Assembly (NCBI RefSeq): GCF_000770585.1
Contig: NZ_JNCF01000020.1
Coordinates: 1-47,852 of the forward strand
Direction of reading: 5' to 3'
Length of the DNA: 47,852 nucleotides
DNA from: Legionella norrlandica
GTDB lineage: Bacteria; Pseudomonadota; Gammaproteobacteria; Legionellales; Legionellaceae
In this document: positions 44,031 to 47,852 of the stretch, piece by piece
How the letters are laid out: every line of letters begins with the position of its first letter
Numbering within the stretch: position 1 is the stretch's first letter
Notes under the pieces: generated by a model
The model's database searches: none
Told to the model about the DNA's origin: nothing
What the model saw: only the letters and a program-made list of their open reading frames with translations
Made by a program: the position numbers and the translations under genes

Positions 44031-44348
44031 TTGCGATACCTCCTATTGGGCTTATACATCCTTTGTTGCTTAACTCTCTGCACATTTGCGTATTATAAGC
44101 TCTTTTGCCCCAATGTATAAGTTTTTATAATTAGCACCTTCTTGTTAGTACTACAGAGTAAACTTGAAAAATATCTTATCGATTCCTCTATTAAAAAATA
44201 TAAAATAGGTCATTTATAACTGAGTTAAAGATTCTGTAATGATAAAAAATTAATGAATTCATTGTGTTATGCAAAAAAGTCTAATATATAATGCTTTGCG
44301 AATTCGCAATTCCCACTTAAAATCCCTTAAATTTAGAAGATTAACTTT
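44031..44348. promoter_or_regulatory. divergent promoter region with 14-bp palindrome
   Basis: This 318-base region separates the LRR gene (minus) from the 918-residue gene (plus). TATAAT at 44287-44292 is a perfect -10 box facing the plus gene, with a weak TTGTGT at 44262-44267 about 19 bases upstream. Immediately after it lies the perfect palindrome TTGCGAATTCGCAA at 44296-44309, placed like an operator over the start point. Nothing else is recognised. Confidence 0.45.
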
Positions 44349-47105
44349 ATGAAAAAAAATGAATTAATGGTATTACTTGACAAATATCTTATTGATAAAT
44401 CCGAAGAAGAAAAACAGTATACTTATATAAAAGGAATTTTAATAAAAAAACATGGTGAAAAAATTTATGATATTTTTAACTCTTTAGTAAATTCAGAAAA
44501 CAACGAAGAAATAAATTTTGAGATTTTTAAAAATATTTTTTTAACCATCTGGGAAGAAATCAAGTGTACAGCACTCTCATATACAGCTTTACCAGAATCA
44601 GCAACAACAAAATTTTTAGTTAGTCTCGCCTGTGCGTTGTTTAGTGAAAAAGGCAAAACCTCTCTGTCTCTTATAGAGGTTATTCAACTTTTAATGCCGA
44701 GTCTTATCTTTGGAGAGTCGCCTGAGATACATACGCCTAAAGATTGGAGATGGCAATCAGGGTCGGCCAGCAAAATTTCTACGCTCAGCTTTCAGGAAAA
44801 TTGTAATAGAACAACTGTCGTAATCAAGTTTCTAAAAACCCATATTATATCAGACAATGGACAATATATTATTCCGTTATGGGCATTAAATTCTTTAGGA
44901 ACTGAAGAAATAAATATGTTAGTACATAATTATTATTTTGAGAATGATCCCAATTTACCATCTAGCATAAGTGACTCTGAATTTAAACGTTTAAGTACGC
45001 ATAATTCATTAACAAAAAATCTCATAATACATTATGAATCCATGCAAAATATTGCACAGGATAAAACCACTCTGCTTGGACAATTACATTTATTATACAA
45101 CTCTCTTTTTTATAACAGTAAAGACGGAATTGGAACTGAAGAAATAGCCGGCTCTGGAGTAGAAAAAGCAATAAGAAACTTTTTTGAATATTACAATAAA
45201 TTACAAAAAAGCTCTCCGTTTACTTTAGACGACAAGCTTACAGAGTCATTGAATAAATTACGTAATTGTATAGGAGAATACTTACCAGGAGAACGGCCTA
45301 TTGGCCCGTTGGAAACCTGTATGCTACTTCGTAAAAACTCGCTTCATCAGGCTATGTTGGGAAAAGAAGTTCAACTAGCAGGTATTGGATTAAGGGAAAC
45401 TGATAGTAAAGAATTTATAGAAAAATTAAAAATAGAATTTTCAACTACTTTAGATAAGCTAAATGAATCAATAGAAACTGGCATGATAGAAGGATATGAC
45501 CATTTACCTTTGACCAAGAAACTTTTTGAGTCATGTAATATCAAATTTACTGGTTATTCATTTCAAAGTTTAGTAAACCTTATTAAGGATTTACCTGAAA
45601 TAGAAATAGAAAAAATTTTATTAGGCAATGAGGTTCATATTAAAAATTGGGGTAAAACAATCAAAAAATTAGAAAATCTAATTATCTTGTTTACCGAATT
45701 AACACCAACAAAAATAGAAACATTATGCAAACATCTTTTAGAATATCTAAAAGAATATTTAAATAAGGCTGAATATCTTTATTTTCTGCTCACTATGACT
45801 AATGAAGAGATGCAAAAAGTCATTTTTAAGCACTTAATTAATAAAGAAAATTTATTAATTAATGAAGGTGTGGAAAAAGGTCTGCTTGATTTATTATTAC
45901 CAATTTCCTTACTTTTTGAGTTAACTTGGAATCAATTTTCAGAAGAGGAAAAGCTTCTAATTTTAGGTAATAAAAATAATCCTAGAGGAAATACGATTCT
46001 TCATTCTAGTGTAACTTATCCTGGTACCTTACAAATAGTTTTAAAATATTTAACACCTAATAGAATGAAAGGAAATAGCTATTTTACTTTAAATAAAAAT
46101 TTAGATAATTTGATTCATCTAGCCGCTCCCTATCCCGAAAGCTTAGAAATGATTTTTAACTGGCTGCCAGAGGAAGAACACTTAAATGCAATAAAAAGTA
46201 TAAATATAGTTAAAAATACACCTCTCCATATTGCTATAAAGAACTTGGACAGTTTAAAAATTATACTGAAACGTATTCCATTGCATGAGCTTAAAGATAT
46301 TTTATTTTTATCAAATGCATGTAATGAAACGCCTTTTGGCCTCGCCTGTGAAAATAATAATTTAAAAATAATTTTAAAATTATTTTTAGAAAATGATCGT
46401 CTTGACCTCCTAAAACAATATAATAAAAAAACTGGCAATATTTTTCTTGAGGATTATGCATTTTGTAACTCAAATAAAATACCTTTATTTCTTAATTTAT
46501 TACCTAAAAATCAGCGTTTAGATCTAATCAAAACTCCATTTGAAGATGGTAACACTTTTTTTCATATTTATGCCCATAATCCAGCTGCTATTAACTATCT
46601 TTTTGAAGAATTTCCTGTAACACAGGCTTTTACATTATTTACCCGAGTAATACAACGAACAAGAGATACAGTTTTTCATAAGGCGGTTAATAACCCAGCA
46701 GCATTAAAAATACTTTTTGATAAGATAACCTGCGAAGAGTACTTAAAAATATTAAATTTAAGTAATCGATATAGTCATTCTTTTGTAGAATATGCTTTGA
46801 AGAGAAACTTCGATAGCTTTATATATATTTGGCAGCGCACTCCTAAAGAGCATATGTCAGAATTAATTAAAAATATTCAACAAGATTTCTTTGAAATTTT
46901 ATTTCAAAATGATCAACTAGACCAGAAAAATACATGCCAAAAACTAGGAGAATTCCTTATCTCAGAAAAAATTGTCCTTCCTCAATTTATTGAAGTCCTC
47001 AACCATCAAGAGTCTTCTAAATTTTTTGAATTAAAAAAGGCTATAAATAAACAATTTGGAGATCCTTGTGATGTTTTGTATAATTTTACTTTAAATCGCA
47101 GGTAA
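44349..47105 (+). CDS. 918-residue protein with ankyrin-like C-terminal repeats
   Basis: The N-terminal 540 residues are helical and unrecognised. From about residue 546 the protein has degenerate ankyrin units with period ~40: GNTILHSSVTYPGTLQIVLK, DNLIHLAAPYPESLEMIFNW, NTPLHIAIKNLDSLKIILKR, ETPFGLACENNNLKIILKLF, NTFFHIYAHNPAAINYLFEE and DTVFHKAVNNPAALKILFDK. The TPLHxA core is kept in several. Such large, AT-rich proteins with ankyrins are typical Legionella effectors. AGAAGA precedes the ATG. Enzyme activity of the N-terminal half cannot be inferred by eye. Confidence 0.72.
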   Translation: MKKNELMVLLDKYLIDKSEEEKQYTYIKGILIKKHGEKIYDIFNSLVNSENNEEINFEIFKNIFLTIWEEIKCTALSYTALPESATTKFLVSLACALFSEKGKTSLSLIEVIQLLMPSLIFGESPEIHTPKDWRWQSGSASKISTLSFQENCNRTTVVIKFLKTHIISDNGQYIIPLWALNSLGTEEINMLVHNYYFENDPNLPSSISDSEFKRLSTHNSLTKNLIIHYESMQNIAQDKTTLLGQLHLLYNSLFYNSKDGIGTEEIAGSGVEKAIRNFFEYYNKLQKSSPFTLDDKLTESLNKLRNCIGEYLPGERPIGPLETCMLLRKNSLHQAMLGKEVQLAGIGLRETDSKEFIEKLKIEFSTTLDKLNESIETGMIEGYDHLPLTKKLFESCNIKFTGYSFQSLVNLIKDLPEIEIEKILLGNEVHIKNWGKTIKKLENLIILFTELTPTKIETLCKHLLEYLKEYLNKAEYLYFLLTMTNEEMQKVIFKHLINKENLLINEGVEKGLLDLLLPISLLFELTWNQFSEEEKLLILGNKNNPRGNTILHSSVTYPGTLQIVLKYLTPNRMKGNSYFTLNKNLDNLIHLAAPYPESLEMIFNWLPEEEHLNAIKSINIVKNTPLHIAIKNLDSLKIILKRIPLHELKDILFLSNACNETPFGLACENNNLKIILKLFLENDRLDLLKQYNKKTGNIFLEDYAFCNSNKIPLFLNLLPKNQRLDLIKTPFEDGNTFFHIYAHNPAAINYLFEEFPVTQAFTLFTRVIQRTRDTVFHKAVNNPAALKILFDKITCEEYLKILNLSNRYSHSFVEYALKRNFDSFIYIWQRTPKEHMSELIKNIQQDFFEILFQNDQLDQKNTCQKLGEFLISEKIVLPQFIEVLNHQESSKFFELKKAINKQFGDPCDVLYNFTLNRR

Positions 47106-47210
47106 AATTTCGTACGTATCGAGATTGCACTACTAAGCAGCGTTCATTAAGTATCGATAACGTTCATAACGTCTGCCATCCATGCTAACGGTTACTCAAT
47201 CAAAAAATGG
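47106..47210. other. short region between the 918-residue gene and the second IS66
   Basis: It is the sequence beyond the tnpB end, unlike the corresponding tnpB-tnpC spacer of the first IS66 copy. It shows no tnpC remnant, so the second element is broken at about 47250. Confidence 0.4.
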
Positions 47211-47552
47211 TTAGGTAGAATGGCTACACGCCAAGGAAGGTCGAGGCGCGTACTTATTACTCGCCAATAGCCAATTAAAATGCGCTTGGCTCAGCTCAAT
47301 AGTGCCCTGGGCATTGCGCGGAAAAACAAATTTCCCCTTTTCCAATCGTCGATACCATAAGGTAAAGCTGTTCTCCTCATAATAAAGCGCTTTTAGTTTA
47401 TCACCACCGCGACCGCGAAATAAAAATAAATGGCCACTCGTTGGTTCCATGGCTAATACATCTTTTACCATCATGGCGAGTGTATTTATCGATTTGCGCA
47501 TATCGGTAATACCACAATATAAATGAATCCTTCCACTCTCCGGAATTAACAT
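47211..47552 (-). CDS. tnpB: IS66 accessory protein TnpB, second copy
   Basis: The 113-residue TnpB is uninterrupted: MLIPESGRIHLYCGITDMRK, SINTLAMMVKDVLAMEPTSG, HLFLFRGRGGDKLKALYYEE, NSFTLWYRRLEKGKFVFPRN, AQGTIELSQAHFNWLLASNK. Only its last ~14 residues (YAPRPSLACSHST) differ from the first copy, where the similarity breaks off. tnpC, which normally follows, is absent to the left. It is therefore part of a truncated IS66 element whose right part lies beyond the window. Confidence 0.85.
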   Translation of the reverse strand: MLIPESGRIHLYCGITDMRKSINTLAMMVKDVLAMEPTSGHLFLFRGRGGDKLKALYYEENSFTLWYRRLEKGKFVFPRNAQGTIELSQAHFNWLLASNKYAPRPSLACSHST

Positions 47553-47852
47553 GCTTTCATCACCTGTTTAAACAAGGATGAAAAGCTATCATCCCTTACG
47601 CTTAGCTTCATGACCTAACGAATTTGGTTTGGAAAATGTAGGCTTAGTTCAACTAAGCTGTTTTCGAGTAATGAGCAGGGCGACGGTTCCGTTAGAACAA
47701 CCGGTTCAAACGAGGCAATACGGTTGGTCTTCCTTGAGCTGACCGCTTTTTTATTGTCACTCTTTAGTGATTTTTTCTTTTCGTGCCAGCGATAAAGAAA
47801 GGAATTGAGCATTATGTTATTGTTCTTGCAAAATGCATATTCTTGCTGAAGT
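47250..47852 (-). mobile_element. second IS66-family element, truncated
   Basis: From about 47250 to the window edge the sequence matches tnpB and tnpA of the element at 40372-42730 in the same orientation. The match stops inside the last codons of tnpB, and tnpC is missing. Together the two copies bracket the LRR gene and the 918-residue gene. Confidence 0.78.
47615..47852 (-). CDS. tnpA: IS66 accessory protein TnpA, partial, runs off the window
   Basis: The frame is open to the right edge and reads (on the minus strand) QQEYAFCKNNNIMLNSFLYR, WHEKKKSLKSDNKKAVSSRK, then RIASFEPVVLTEPSPCSLLE, NSLVELSLHFPNQIR. An ATG at 47812 is internal; homology to the first copy shows the start is upstream. 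It ends at TAG about 15 residues before the first copy's end. Confidence 0.8.
   Translation of the reverse strand, partial: LQQEYAFCKNNNIMLNSFLYRWHEKKKSLKSDNKKAVSSRKTNRIASFEPVVLTEPSPCSLLENSLVELSLHFPNQIR

Overview
The window is AT-rich bacterial DNA that looks like a Legionella (or close Legionellales) chromosome. No single marker proves this. The support is the mix of genes: coiled-coil membrane proteins, a 36-residue ankyrin-like repeat protein, an LRR protein, an SH2-like protein, a CE-clan cysteine protease, a PLD enzyme, a LapA-like M28 peptidase and a Pht-like MFS transporter. This is typical of a Dot/Icm effector-rich genome.

Layout. (1) 1-3.6 kb: end of a coiled-coil membrane protein gene, three tRNA genes on the minus strand (Glu-TTC twice, Ala-GGC), a YqhA/UPF0114 membrane protein and a second coiled-coil membrane protein. 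(2) 4.0-22.0 kb: one unbroken co-directional block of about 24 overlapping genes for a flagellar export gate, basal body, rod, L/P rings and hook, in the order fliQ fliR flhB flhA flgF flgG flgA flgH flgI flgB flgC fliE fliF (FliG position) fliH fliI fliJ fliK flgD flgE (FliM-like) fliN fliO fliP. There is no flagellin, filament cap, hook-filament junction, stator, chemotaxis or flagellar regulator gene. A 144-residue unrecognised protein sits where FliG should be. The FliM-like protein keeps its SpoA domain but lacks the CheY-binding and FliG-binding parts. FlgH has no lipobox cysteine. This is the most interesting system here: a flagellum-derived, probably non-rotating hook-basal-body or secretion apparatus. 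flhA and flgG each carry a one-base frameshift, so it may be decaying, or the assembly may contain indel errors.

(3) 22.1-36.7 kb: accessory genes on both strands. They include a frameshifted periplasmic coiled-coil gene, a PLD protein, a short inverted-repeat (MITE-like) element, a TPR protein, an MFS transporter preceded by a Val-rich leader, an SH2-like protein, a uridine-kinase-like protein, an outer-membrane barrel, a phosphoribosyltransferase, a lipase, a catalytically degenerate LapA-like peptidase and a membrane-anchored CE-clan protease. (4) 36.8-47.9 kb: a large 36-residue-repeat protein, then the scar of an integrated element (a 3' tRNA-Thr-like fragment, tandem CGACAC repeats and a deleted tyrosine integrase). 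This is followed by a decayed IS66-family element, an LRR protein, a 918-residue protein with degenerate ankyrin-like repeats, and a second, partial IS66 copy running off the window.

All domain calls come from reading motifs by eye. No similarity search, structure prediction or base-composition calculation was run.
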